NCBI GenBank assembly: GCA_963837815.1
Contig: CAWIOS010000012.1
Span: 558,001-622,000 of the forward strand
Direction of reading: 5' to 3'
DNA length: 64,000 nucleotides
Origin: Fen-1273 sp963837815
GTDB taxonomy: Bacteria; Bacteroidota; Ignavibacteria; UBA10030; UBA6906
In this document: piece after piece, positions 43,993-53,352 of the stretch
Numbering within the stretch: the stretch's first letter is position 1
How the letters are laid out: the number at the start of each line of letters is the position of its first letter
Translations under genes and position numbers: made by a program
The notes under the pieces: model-generated
What the model saw: the letters and a program-made list of their open reading frames with translations, nothing else
Database searches by the model: none
What the model was told of the DNA's origin: nothing

Positions 43993-44977
43993 GCAAACGG
44001 CCGACGATCTGTGACGTCCCGAAGGGAGTCCCCTGCCGCGACACGCCGGAGAGTCCGGCTGCGATCATCCAGCCTGACACCTCCCCCTCCGTGTACGTGT
44101 CCCCGGCCTCCGTCCCCACGAGCATGTTGAGCGCGAAGTATGCGCCGTGCGACGGAGCCACGCGTTCCTCGTCCATGATGAAATCCTGCACAACGACGCA
44201 ACCCCCACTACGGAGAGCGCGCGCACACTTGCGTATGAGTTCCGCGTTTTCAACCGGCGAGTTGCTGTGGATGACCGCGGAGAGGAAGACGACGTCAAAG
44301 TCACGGCCGAGGTCGTCCCTGAGGTAGTTTCCCGCAACGGTGCCGACGCGTCCGGAAAGTCCCTCCCGCTCGACGTAGGCGGCCGTCAGCGGCAGCACGT
44401 CCGGGAGATCGAACACGACCGCAGTGAGACCGGCTTTCGCCCTGACGAACGCCATCGCGTAAGCTCCCGACCCTCCGCCGACGTCAAGCACTCTCGTAAC
44501 GCCGTCAAGGTCAATCTGCCCGACGACCGCGGGGGCCTGCCGCACCGCGCGGTCGTGCATCGCCGCGATGAAAGCGGAAACCCACTCCCTGTTTCCGTCA
44601 CTCTCGCCGCGGGGACGCACGTTCGTCCCGGTTCTCACGGCACCCGTGAGCGTCGTCCACGTGTCCCAGAGGTGGACGGTATGCATCAGCCCCCCGAGAT
44701 ACCCGGGGCTCCCCTGGACGAGGCACTGCGCCGCGTCAGGCGAATTCGAAAACCTGCCGTTTTCTTTTTCGAGGAGACCCATCGCGCAGAGAGCGTTCAT
44801 AAGCCGGTCCGTCGCCCGGGGGTCCGTTCCGAGAAGCGAGGCAACGCCGCCGGAGCTGTGTTTTCCTCCCCCGAGCGCGGTGAATATCCCGAGCTCGTGG
44901 GCGGTCAGGAGTATGCGGCTCTCCTGGAATGCGTATGCGATTGTGCGAATCTGATCGCGCGTCTTCATTTCAGACAT
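43985..44977 (-). CDS. SAM-dependent O-methyltransferase (hydroxyindole-O-methyltransferase type)
   Basis: A 330-residue class I methyltransferase with the plant/ASMT-type layout: a helical N-terminal dimerisation and winged-helix part (about 10-90), then a Rossmann domain. The SAM loop is VLDVGGGSGAYAM starting near 163, and FDLPDVLP provides the acidic ribose contact. Such enzymes methylate hydroxyls of aromatic or small natural products. ATG 44977 has AAGGTG at good spacing; the frame reaches 45001. It leads an operon with two small membrane-protein genes. Confidence 0.82.
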   Translation of the reverse strand: MSEMKTRDQIRTIAYAFQESRILLTAHELGIFTALGGGKHSSGGVASLLGTDPRATDRLMNALCAMGLLEKENGRFSNSPDAAQCLVQGSPGYLGGLMHTVHLWDTWTTLTGAVRTGTNVRPRGESDGNREWVSAFIAAMHDRAVRQAPAVVGQIDLDGVTRVLDVGGGSGAYAMAFVRAKAGLTAVVFDLPDVLPLTAAYVEREGLSGRVGTVAGNYLRDDLGRDFDVVFLSAVIHSNSPVENAELIRKCARALRSGGCVVVQDFIMDEERVAPSHGAYFALNMLVGTEAGDTYTEGEVSGWMIAAGLSGVSRQGTPFGTSQIVGRLHG

Positions 44978-45136
44978 CTTTGCACCTTCGTAGTGTATCA
45001 CTCCCCGGAGGGTTTCCGGAAGCGAAAGGAATGGACATACGGTTTCAAAATCAACAGTCCGGCGGATCTCCGCAACTCCACCGATTGATTCTTTGACCTA
45101 TTTCACGTAACGTGTACCGTAGAAAGGACTTACCCC

Positions 45137-46192
45137 ATGACATCCACACCGCGCGTCCAGCGGCTTCACGGCGGGACTCCGATACTGAGACGGATTGAAG
45201 CCCACCCCTGGGAAAACCGGGTCACGTTCAATCCGGCCTGTGCGTTCGTCCATGAGCGACCGCTGATGGAATCCATCGTCCCCTCTCTTCCCTTCGACGC
45301 AGCAACGAAGGAGACCCTGCTGAAGCAGGAAGGGCTCTGCTTCCTCCTCTACAGGGCGCAGGGGGCGCGGCGTGATGAGTACGACCACACCCGGTCGTCG
45401 ATGGGGCTGGCGGTTCTCAGTCCCGGACTCGAGCTCCTGGCACGCCACGACCGGCCCGTCATGCTTCCCGATCAGCCGTACGAGGACCTCGGTGTGGAAG
45501 ACGCCCGGATCACGAGGGCGGGAGACAGGTACTACGCGTTCTACACGGCGTATCACTCGGGGAAGCCCTCGAACCGGGTCCGGATTGCCGTGGCCAGCAC
45601 GAAGGATTTCTTCCGGTGGGAAAAACACGGGCTCCTCAAGGGGGACTTCAACGGCATCGACAACAAGAACGCGATGCTCTTCCCCGGCAAGATCGACGGC
45701 AAGTACATCATGTTTCACAGGCCGATGGAGGGGCCCGGCCGCATGTCGATACACTGGGCGGAGGCGAACGACGTCCTCGGGCCGTGGAAGTCGCGCGGAC
45801 TTCTCATGAAACCTCTCGGGAATCCTCTCTATGCGGACACGTGGACCGGCGGCGGCCCCCCGCCCCTGCTCCTTCCCGACGGCCGGTACCTCATTATCTA
45901 TCACAACGGGAACAGAAAAGCAGACGGCTCACGCGTCTATGAACTCGCAGTCGCCATCGGCGATCCGCATGCGAAGGGATTCATCACGAGGAGGGACGAA
46001 CCGCTCATGAGCCCTGAAACGCCCGCCGAGACACAGGGCGACGCGGACCTCGGCGTGAACAACGTGGTGTTCGCGTGCGGGTGTTACACGTACAGGGGCG
46101 ATCTGTACCTCCCCTACGCGGGGGCTGACAGCGTCGTCTGCGGCGCGAAGATCGCCGCCGCGGAGATCGCCCGTTACGCGGCGGAGAAATAG
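45137..46192 (+). CDS. GH130-family beta-mannoside phosphorylase/glycosidase
   Basis: A 351-residue five-bladed beta-propeller enzyme of family GH130. Family marks are NRVTFNPACAFVHE, the YEDLGVEDARIT segment with the proposed catalytic Asp, and NKNAMLFPGKIDGKYIMFHRP. GH130 enzymes phosphorolyse or hydrolyse beta-mannosidic bonds inside the cell, releasing mannose-1-phosphate in many cases. No signal peptide is seen, so it is cytoplasmic. AAAGGA lies upstream of ATG 45137. It converges with the GH2 beta-mannosidase gene 8 bases away, which supports mannan or N-glycan-type use. Confidence 0.88.
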   Translation: MTSTPRVQRLHGGTPILRRIEAHPWENRVTFNPACAFVHERPLMESIVPSLPFDAATKETLLKQEGLCFLLYRAQGARRDEYDHTRSSMGLAVLSPGLELLARHDRPVMLPDQPYEDLGVEDARITRAGDRYYAFYTAYHSGKPSNRVRIAVASTKDFFRWEKHGLLKGDFNGIDNKNAMLFPGKIDGKYIMFHRPMEGPGRMSIHWAEANDVLGPWKSRGLLMKPLGNPLYADTWTGGGPPPLLLPDGRYLIIYHNGNRKADGSRVYELAVAIGDPHAKGFITRRDEPLMSPETPAETQGDADLGVNNVVFACGCYTYRGDLYLPYAGADSVVCGAKIAAAEIARYAAEK

Positions 46193-46200
46193 CCGGCGCT

Positions 46201-48650
46201 CTATCGGAGAGAGCTGACCCTGAGGCTCTTCCTGAAGCGCCGCGGGGAGATCGGCGCCTCGCAGTGCACGGTCCTCGACCTCCCGCCGTCGAGGTCAAAG
46301 ACATTGTCGTCGAAGACCACGTCAGTTCCCTTCACTCCGAGCCTCACACCGCGCGCGAGCCTTTGTGCACGCACCGTCACCGCGTACGAGACACCCGGAC
46401 CGGGCACGACGGACCATGTGAGTCCGGGATCGGGAAGAGGGACGTGCTTGGGCTCGGCAAAGTAGTACCGGTTCTCGACCGACATGCCGTTCTCCGCGGT
46501 AAACCGGGCAAGCAGGTAATGACGCCTGCGATCGACCGCGAGAAGATCCTCCGGCCTCACGGTCATACACCTGGCCGACGCATCGGCATTCAGCCGGAGG
46601 CGTTCGGTCTTCTTCATCAGCGCCCGTCCCCCGAACGACACAAGCGAGACTTCGAGCGTCCCCGCCGCGGGAACCGGCAGATCGCTCGTGACCCAGACCT
46701 CCGCCCCGCCACCGGTCCCCCGGAAGCTGACGAGGAGAGGAGCGAAGAACCGCCTGGCGAAATAGTACGCCGCCTTGGGACGCAGCGCACTGTCGATCAC
46801 CGACCAGCTCGTCACGGGCCAGCAGTCGTTGAGCTGCCAGAAGAGAACCCCGGCGGTGCCGTACTTGCGCCGGCGCCAGTGCTCGGCCGCGCATTTCAGG
46901 GCCTCCCCCTGCACGATCTGTCCCTTCGTCACGAAATCCTCCAGGCTTCCCGGCACGCAGTGGTGCGCGGCCACGAAACGGAGAAGCCTCTCGGTCCCCT
47001 CCACCTGCTTGTTGTGATGTTCCATCACCTCGCTCTGCGGGTGCCTGTCGGCAGGGATCGTCACGTCCAGGAACGTCCGCAGGTTCGCCGGTCCCTGGAA
47101 TCCGAATTCGGTCACGAACCGGGCGTTGTCCTTTTCGTACTCCGGGTAGTCCTTCCAGTGACTCCAGACCTTCCACTGGTGGTGGTTTCCGTTCGATTCG
47201 TCGTTCGGGAATCCCTCGCCGAACGGGGAGCTCCTCCAGTAGGGGCGCGTGCCGTCGAGACTCCCGAGGACGGACGGGAGGACGTCCCGGAATATCTTTG
47301 CCCCCGTCATGTCGTCAGGGGTCTTCTCCGGGTGTTCCATGCAGTACAGCCACTCGCACTCGTTGTTCCCGCACCAGAGGACGATGCTTGGATGGTTGCG
47401 AAGCCGCGCGACCGCTTTCTCCGCCTCATCCCGCACCTGAGCGATGAACCACGCCGAGTCCGGGTATTCGCCGCAGGCGAACATGAAATCCTGCCATACC
47501 ATGAGCCCGAGCCGGTCGCACAGGTCGTAGAAAAGATCCTCTTCGTAGAACCCTCCCCCCCACACGCGTATCATGTTCATGTGCGCGTCCTTCGCCAGCC
47601 GGAGGAGCCGGTCATACGTCGCCGGGGCGATCCGGGGGATGAATGTATCCGCGGGGATCCAGTCCGCCCCCTTGCAGAATATCTTCCTGCCGTTGACCTC
47701 GATAATGAACGACTTCCCTTGCCGGTCCTTCGCCTGCAGGAGCCGCACCGTCCGTATGCCGAACCTGACCCGCTTCTCGTCCAGGACCTGCTCACGTTCA
47801 AGGAGCGTGAAAACGGCCGAGTACAGAGGCTGTTCCCCGTGGCCGTTCGGCCACCAGAGGTGGGGATCGGGAACGGTCACGGTCAGCTGCACGCTCCCCC
47901 CCGCACGTCGCGCAGGTACCCGGCGGCGCGGTCGGGACCTCCAAGGAAGAGACGGAGCGCGAGCGGACCGCTCCCGGCGCGGACGACGCGCGCGGAGAAC
48001 GCGACGACGGCTTCCCCGGCCGACACGGAGATCACTTTCACGCACGGATCCGCGAGGCGTCCCCCCGAGAACGCCTCGAGGGCGATGCCGCGCCATATTC
48101 CCGACGTCGTGAGCTTCGGCCCCCAGTCCCAGCCGAACGAATACTGCGCCTTCCGGGCGTAGACCCGGTGGGATTCCAGCGCCACTTCGAGCCGCCCCTT
48201 CTCCCCTTCGAGCTTCTTCGACCGGGCGACCGGCGAATCGAAGCGGACGACAAGGACGTTCTTCCCCTCGCGCAGGAATCGTTTGACGGGAAAGCGGTGT
48301 TCGACGAACATGTCCGCGGTCGACCCGACGACGCGCCCGTTGCACAGGATCGTCGCGTACGTGTCGAGGCCCCCGGCGACGAGGTCGACCGCGGTCTCCG
48401 CAAGGAAACCGGCGGGAACATGGAATTCCCGCAGGTACTCCCATCCGATCCCGTCAACCCACTGCACGTCGTTTTCCTGCATCCTGTAGAATGGATCCGG
48501 GATGAGACCGCACGCCATGAGATCGGTGTGCACGGTCCCCGGAACGGAGGCCGCGTGCCAGCGGAGCACTTTTCTCCGCGGGGCATCCAGCGGTTCGCTC
48601 CCTTCAATCCCCCTGAATTTCCACGCACCGTCGAGATTCAGTGTCTTCAT
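46201..48650 (-). pseudogene. GH2 beta-mannosidase interrupted by a -1 frameshift
   Basis: The first part (48650 to about 47903) begins MKTLNLDGAWKFRGIEG, a beta-mannosidase sugar-binding domain, and stops early at 47883. The rest is in another frame from about 47895 to 46201 and resumes with VTVPDPHLWWPNGHGEQPLY. It carries the catalytic acid/base Glu in CGNNECEW (codon near 47359-47361) and the nucleophile in VTEFGFQG (near 47107-47109). The break falls in a run of seven C on the + strand (47896-47902; G on the coding strand). One more G restores a continuous protein of about 816 residues, the normal family length. It could be a sequencing slip, a slippery or phase-variable tract, or a recent inactivation. 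No signal peptide: cytoplasmic removal of mannose from imported oligosaccharides. Confidence 0.85.
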
Positions 48651-48716
48651 AGTCGACTGTCGCCTGATGTCATTGCACCGGAATCACCGGCGGTCACCCC
48701 GCGGTCACGCGGCAGG

Positions 48717-48784
48717 GAGCGCTCGCGTGATGACCTGAGCAGCGGTCACATAGAGCGCTCGCGGGGTGCTCTGAGAAGCGATCA
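48717..48784. repeat. Two imperfect 36-base direct repeats between glycan genes
   Basis: Two units begin GAGCGCTCGCG at 48717 and 48753, 36 bases apart, and share most of the next 21 bases (roughly 15 of 21 by eye). Each opens with the palindrome GAGCGCTC. The second copy runs into the stop codon of the T9SS protein gene. They lie in the 131-base gap before the beta-mannosidase start and could be a regulator site or an mRNA 3'-end structure. Confidence 0.5.
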
Positions 48785-51700
48785 TTTTAGAACCACAAGA
48801 CGCCGGCTCCGGGCAAAATCCCCCGACTGCAGCCGGCAGATGTAGACGCCGCTTGCAAGATTGGACGCGTCAAACCTCACCGTGTACGTCCCGGGGTCCT
48901 TTACCCCGTCGACGAGCGTTGTCACCTCACGCCCCAGGACGTCGTACACCCGGAGCGTCGTCCACTGCCGCCGGGCGATGTCGAACCGTATACTCGTCGA
49001 AGGGTTGAACGGATTCGGAAAGTTGGCGTACAGCCCGGTCGCCGCGGGGACATCCCGCGCCGCAGCCGGGAGGATGCCGCTAGCGACGCCGGCGAGCGAC
49101 GCGATCGCCGCGAGGCCGAGCCCGTAGTCGTAGAGCCTGACGTCATCGAGGACCCCGTTGAAGCCGTACAGGTTGTCCGTCGGCAGATCCTGTCCCATCG
49201 TCAGCGCGTACGACGTTGCGTTGATGAGACCGGAAAACGGGGTGAACGCGTCAAGCACGCCGTTGACGTAAATCTCCATGTCGGCCCCGTCGTACCGGGC
49301 GGTGACGTTCACAACGCTGTCGAGGACCAGCGGGGAGACGGCGTCGAGGTCCTTCGTCTGGAGGGCGGCGTTCTTCACCGTCCACCGGAGTGTGTTTGTT
49401 CCCGGCGTTATGGAGAGCTTCCACCTGTTCTGCCAGCTTCCGTGGGAGATGACGTACTGCTCGCGTCCCGGGTAGAACGCGGCGGGCGTCACCCAGAGGT
49501 TGAGCGTGACGGCGCCCTGGAAGTTGAGCGCGGTGTCGTTCGGCACGACGATAGACGCCGCCGCACCGTCGAATGCATAGGCGCCCGAGGGGTTTCCGAA
49601 CCGGTCGTTCACCGGAACTGCACCGCTGACCGTGCCGTTATGGCCGTTGCCGCTCGCATCCGATGCGTTCCCGTCGAAAGGATAATACGCGACGAGATTC
49701 CCTGTCTGCTGGATGGAAAGATCGCGCACCTCGAGCGCGATGCTGTCCGCGGCATGCCCCCCCCTGCCGTCGTCCACGCCGAGGCGGACAACGTCATTCG
49801 AGGCGGACGAGGGGGCGCGCCATGCGACGGCGGGCCCTGTCCCGCTTATCGATCCGGCGGACGCGCTCCACGTGTACGTGAGCACGCCTGAATCCGGATT
49901 GCTGACAACGCACGAAACGGCAGACGAGGCCCCGAGGTCCACTTTCCGGGGAACGGCCGCCATCCTGAGTATGACGGGGGGACGGGAGATCGACGCGACG
50001 ACCTGCAACGTGTCGCTCGCAGCCGCACTTCCGCCCCGTCCGTCGCTGACAGTGCACGAAACGACGGATATGCCCGGCGAATCGGGCGCCGTAAACGTCA
50101 CAACGGACCCGCTCCCCGTGATCACCCCCCGCGACGAATTCCAGGCGTACGCCAGCGCATCCGAGTCCCTGTCCGAGGCCGTACAGTAGACGTTCACCGT
50201 GGTGCGGACGGACATGCGTGAAGAATCAGGGGCAAGGCTCTTGATCCTCGGCGGGTGGTTTCCGGCATACCCGTTCCTGTAGTCCACGACGACGCCGTTG
50301 ATCAGCGTCTCGTCGAGCACTTTCGTCAGGCTCCCACCGGAGGGGGCGATGACGACGACAGACGCCGAGCCCGCAGGTATCACGATGGAGACGGTCCCCG
50401 TCGCCCCCGTCGCGACAAACGCCTTGGTCACGGTGCTGTACAGGTCGTACGAGCCTGCGCCGAGTGACAGCGCGACCGCCGTGTCGGAGGTGTAAGGATT
50501 GAACCAGCAGTACGTCGGATATGCGGGGGCGTGGAAGTAGTCGGTCCTCAGGAGATCCAGGCGGAGGATCCTCGCGACGTTCGTCGTGTCGATGATCCCC
50601 CCCAGAATCCCGGCATGCGACGCGCCGTACAGTCCGAAGTTCGTCGCCGCCCAGCCGTTCCGGACCGCGTCCCCGGTCGCGAACGGGGAGACCGTGCCGT
50701 CAGCGAGGCTGAACTGGTGCATTGATTCATGCGCGATCGAGGAGAGCGGGTCATACTGATGGGCCCACGCCGCACTGTCCTGGTGGTCGTCGGGGAGGTA
50801 GTTCGTGTACAGAAGGCGCGATGCGTTCGCGACGTTGAGCACCCATTTGCCGATCGCACGGGCGTACCGGTCGTCGTACCGCACAAGGGGAACGAGTGCC
50901 CCCGCCTGCTCCGCGCCGTTCATGAAAAACGCATAATCATTCGAGGTGCTCGATTCGCCGATAAGCCCCGAGCAATCGTCCCCTCCCCAGTTCCCCACGA
51001 TGGCGCCCCATTGCCGGAGCGTGAGGTAGCCGTTGGAGAAGCACCAGTTCATCATTTTCGTGACGTCGTATGCCGTCCCGAGCTCGGCGTTCATCCGCGC
51101 CGCGATGTACGTGCCGTACGGGAGCTGGAGCTCGTACGACGGGTTCGTCGTGTAGACAAGGAGCGATTCCATCGACAGCTCAGCCCCGATGCGGAAGTCC
51201 TGGTTCCCGGTACGGAGGTACGCCATGTAGAGAAGCCACGCGATGGCCCCGGCGGCCTCGGGCTCCGGGACGCTCGAGTCGTTCGGCTTCATCGTTATGA
51301 GATTGAACGCGCGGTGGTTCACGTTCGCCAGGCTCCAGGGCTTTGTGCTCCCCCCCATCGCGGTGATCGCGGCGCGCCATCGCGACGCCACGACGGGGAT
51401 CCGGGCACCGAAATCCCCGGTCGACGGGTAGAGACTCGCGATCTGGAACGCGAACACGTTGGGCATTGTCTCGTACCACCAGTCGTCCCCGGTTCCGGAC
51501 GAAGGGGTGTTGAGATACACGTTTTGTCCGTCGGCGCCGTTGAACCACTCTTCGCCCATGACGACCCAGTTTGTCCCCGCCTGGTTGCTCTTGTCGATTC
51601 CGACGATGCTCGCACCGACGATCGCCGGGAGGCACGTCACCGCCTCCCCGTTGTATCCGCTGGCGGAACCGACGTAGCTCTGTATCCTAAAGCTCTGCTG

Positions 51701-51958
51701 CCCCGGATAGTTGACTGTGCCCGTATAGAGTTGTATGAGCGGGAGATACCGCCCGGTTCTCGATGGGTCGAATGCGATGGAATCGAACGACGCGGCGACT
51801 CCCTTCCAGTTCCTCATCTGGTACGGGGAAGGAGCATCCGGCATCTGGTCGATCCGGGGGATGGCAATCTGCTGCGAGAGACATTCCGCGGCGGGAAGGA
51901 CGGAGAGGATCGCTCCCGCGACGGGGAGGAATATTCGCAACGCGGCCCCTTTCCTCAT
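48782..51958 (-). CDS. T9SS-secreted multidomain protein with LamG domain
   Basis: A 1058-residue exported protein. There is a signal peptide (LRIFLPVAGAILSVLPAAEC). An N-terminal region to about 560 has no named family but includes helical stretches like an (alpha/alpha) toroid. Two Ig/PKD-like domains follow at about 567-658 and 659-750, each ending in a V-DGRGG turn, then a LamG/concanavalin-like domain at about 753-945 (AYYPFDGNASDASGNGHNG) and a T9SS type A sorting domain from 974 (FPNPFNPSTSIRF, LASGVYICRL, RRLVVLK). It is probably a surface or released glycan-binding or glycan-degrading protein. ATG 51958 overlaps the previous stop by ATGA; the frame continues upstream only inside that gene. 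Confidence 0.85.
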   Translation of the reverse strand: MRKGAALRIFLPVAGAILSVLPAAECLSQQIAIPRIDQMPDAPSPYQMRNWKGVAASFDSIAFDPSRTGRYLPLIQLYTGTVNYPGQQSFRIQSYVGSASGYNGEAVTCLPAIVGASIVGIDKSNQAGTNWVVMGEEWFNGADGQNVYLNTPSSGTGDDWWYETMPNVFAFQIASLYPSTGDFGARIPVVASRWRAAITAMGGSTKPWSLANVNHRAFNLITMKPNDSSVPEPEAAGAIAWLLYMAYLRTGNQDFRIGAELSMESLLVYTTNPSYELQLPYGTYIAARMNAELGTAYDVTKMMNWCFSNGYLTLRQWGAIVGNWGGDDCSGLIGESSTSNDYAFFMNGAEQAGALVPLVRYDDRYARAIGKWVLNVANASRLLYTNYLPDDHQDSAAWAHQYDPLSSIAHESMHQFSLADGTVSPFATGDAVRNGWAATNFGLYGASHAGILGGIIDTTNVARILRLDLLRTDYFHAPAYPTYCWFNPYTSDTAVALSLGAGSYDLYSTVTKAFVATGATGTVSIVIPAGSASVVVIAPSGGSLTKVLDETLINGVVVDYRNGYAGNHPPRIKSLAPDSSRMSVRTTVNVYCTASDRDSDALAYAWNSSRGVITGSGSVVTFTAPDSPGISVVSCTVSDGRGGSAAASDTLQVVASISRPPVILRMAAVPRKVDLGASSAVSCVVSNPDSGVLTYTWSASAGSISGTGPAVAWRAPSSASNDVVRLGVDDGRGGHAADSIALEVRDLSIQQTGNLVAYYPFDGNASDASGNGHNGTVSGAVPVNDRFGNPSGAYAFDGAAASIVVPNDTALNFQGAVTLNLWVTPAAFYPGREQYVISHGSWQNRWKLSITPGTNTLRWTVKNAALQTKDLDAVSPLVLDSVVNVTARYDGADMEIYVNGVLDAFTPFSGLINATSYALTMGQDLPTDNLYGFNGVLDDVRLYDYGLGLAAIASLAGVASGILPAAARDVPAATGLYANFPNPFNPSTSIRFDIARRQWTTLRVYDVLGREVTTLVDGVKDPGTYTVRFDASNLASGVYICRLQSGDFARSRRLVVLK

Positions 51959-53352
51959 GGAATGTTCTCCTTCCTGCAAAAAGTCCTGCTCCCGTCCCCC
52001 TCGTAGACGGAGAGAATCCCCGTGGAAGATTCCCTCGCGAGCGTCACCTCGGTCCCGGAAGCTCCACGGTAGAGCGCCCAGGAAAATCTGTTCGTGCGTC
52101 CGGCCGCGACCTTTTTCGCGAAGAGACAGGCCGACGCAGCCGGATACCGCTCCACCTCGACGAGCGTGTAGAGCGCTTCGATCGTCGATTCCGCGCCGGA
52201 ATTCAGGTTCAGCGTGAGAGAGTCCCTGATCCCGTCGAAACATCTTCCCGTGGCCCTGTCGTACATCGGACGGCCTGCCGGGTTGTTCCCCGTCAGCCAT
52301 GACGCCGCCAGCCCCGCCATGAGGAGGTAGTCCCTGTCCCCCGTCGCCTCGTAGAGCCTGATGAGCCCCGCGGCCATCGGCCGGACCCCGTAGGCAATCT
52401 GTTCGTACTCTTCCGGAGGTGCGGCTCCCGCGACGTCCCATGCTTTCAGGAACCCGTCCATCAACAGGCGGCCGTACCAGCCGCGCGCCTCGCGCTCCGC
52501 CGATGCCACCATGGCGGAGTCGTGAAGCACACTTCCCGCTGCGGCGAGCGCCTGCGTCTGGCCGTTTCCCCACATGTGCCACTGCGTTTCCCACGAGCGG
52601 TGGAGACCGTACGGGGGGGTCTTCCCGTCCCCGTCCTGCATGAGGAGGAGCCCCCGGGCAAGCCGGGTAATGCATCGTGACAGCGAATCACCTGGCGCGA
52701 CATTCCGGTACTCCAGGAGCCCCAGGAGGAGCTCCGACGTCACGTCGGCTCCCGATTCGTACAGAAGCCAGCGGGGGATGCTGCGGCCCGAGACGGTTCT
52801 CGTGCTGTCATAGTGTTTGAGCGATGCGGCGACAAGCGGCATCATGCGGGCGACCCGGCCCGCGAGATCCCGCGCGAACGGAGGGTCGCACTCCGCGAAC
52901 ACCCTCCCCCCCATGGCCATCGCCCAGAGCCCGCGCGATGCCCACCACCCGAACGACTTCAGACTCGTTCGTCCCGTCGTATTTATCGTGTGATCTGAGC
53001 GGATGAAATTGCAGAACTCCCCGTCGGGCGCCTGCATGTGCATGACGAACCTGAGGAGCCCGCGGGAACGCCGGAGCGCGGCGGTGTCCCCCCTGAGCTC
53101 GTAGCTCCGCATGAGCATGACAGCGGCCCGGGCGGCATCATCGACGCACGCGATCCCTTCCGGGCCGGATTCCGCGGCCGCAACCCACCGGTAGTCCGGG
53201 TAGTTCGCGTAGATGTGGATGATTGTGACGCTGTCCCCGCCGAGGGAGATGCGCTCCAGCAGGCGGTCCAGGTGCGCAAAATTCACCGCACTCTGCCGGC
53301 CGGGCCCGGCCCCGGAAAGCGCGCAGAGAAGAGACAGGATCGCGAGTGTCAT
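51955..53352 (-). CDS. Secreted alpha/alpha-toroid protein of unknown activity
   Basis: A 465-residue protein with a signal peptide (LAILSLLCALSGAGP) and a series of helical hairpins rich in aromatic/acid patches, such as GIACVDDAARAAVMLM, SFGWWASRGLWAM, SWETQWHMWGNGQTQAL and LTGNNPAGRPMYD. The pattern suggests an (alpha/alpha)6 toroid as in many glycosidases and polysaccharide lyases, with carboxylates that could be catalytic. No CAZy family can be assigned by eye. It overlaps its neighbours by ATGA on both sides, inside the glycan operon. Confidence 0.65.
   Translation of the reverse strand: MTLAILSLLCALSGAGPGRQSAVNFAHLDRLLERISLGGDSVTIIHIYANYPDYRWVAAAESGPEGIACVDDAARAAVMLMRSYELRGDTAALRRSRGLLRFVMHMQAPDGEFCNFIRSDHTINTTGRTSLKSFGWWASRGLWAMAMGGRVFAECDPPFARDLAGRVARMMPLVAASLKHYDSTRTVSGRSIPRWLLYESGADVTSELLLGLLEYRNVAPGDSLSRCITRLARGLLLMQDGDGKTPPYGLHRSWETQWHMWGNGQTQALAAAGSVLHDSAMVASAEREARGWYGRLLMDGFLKAWDVAGAAPPEEYEQIAYGVRPMAAGLIRLYEATGDRDYLLMAGLAASWLTGNNPAGRPMYDRATGRCFDGIRDSLTLNLNSGAESTIEALYTLVEVERYPAASACLFAKKVAAGRTNRFSWALYRGASGTEVTLARESSTGILSVYEGDGSRTFCRKENIP

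Noticed and set aside
47960..48444. 5' part of the long minus-strand frame leading into the beta-mannosidase catalytic part
   Set aside because: This stretch is Arg-rich nonsense in the wrong frame. The true N-terminal domain is in the neighbouring frame, which is why the gene is described as frameshifted.
48717..48784. The direct repeats as a CRISPR array
   Set aside because: There are only two units, they diverge over much of their length and no distinct spacers or cas genes are present.
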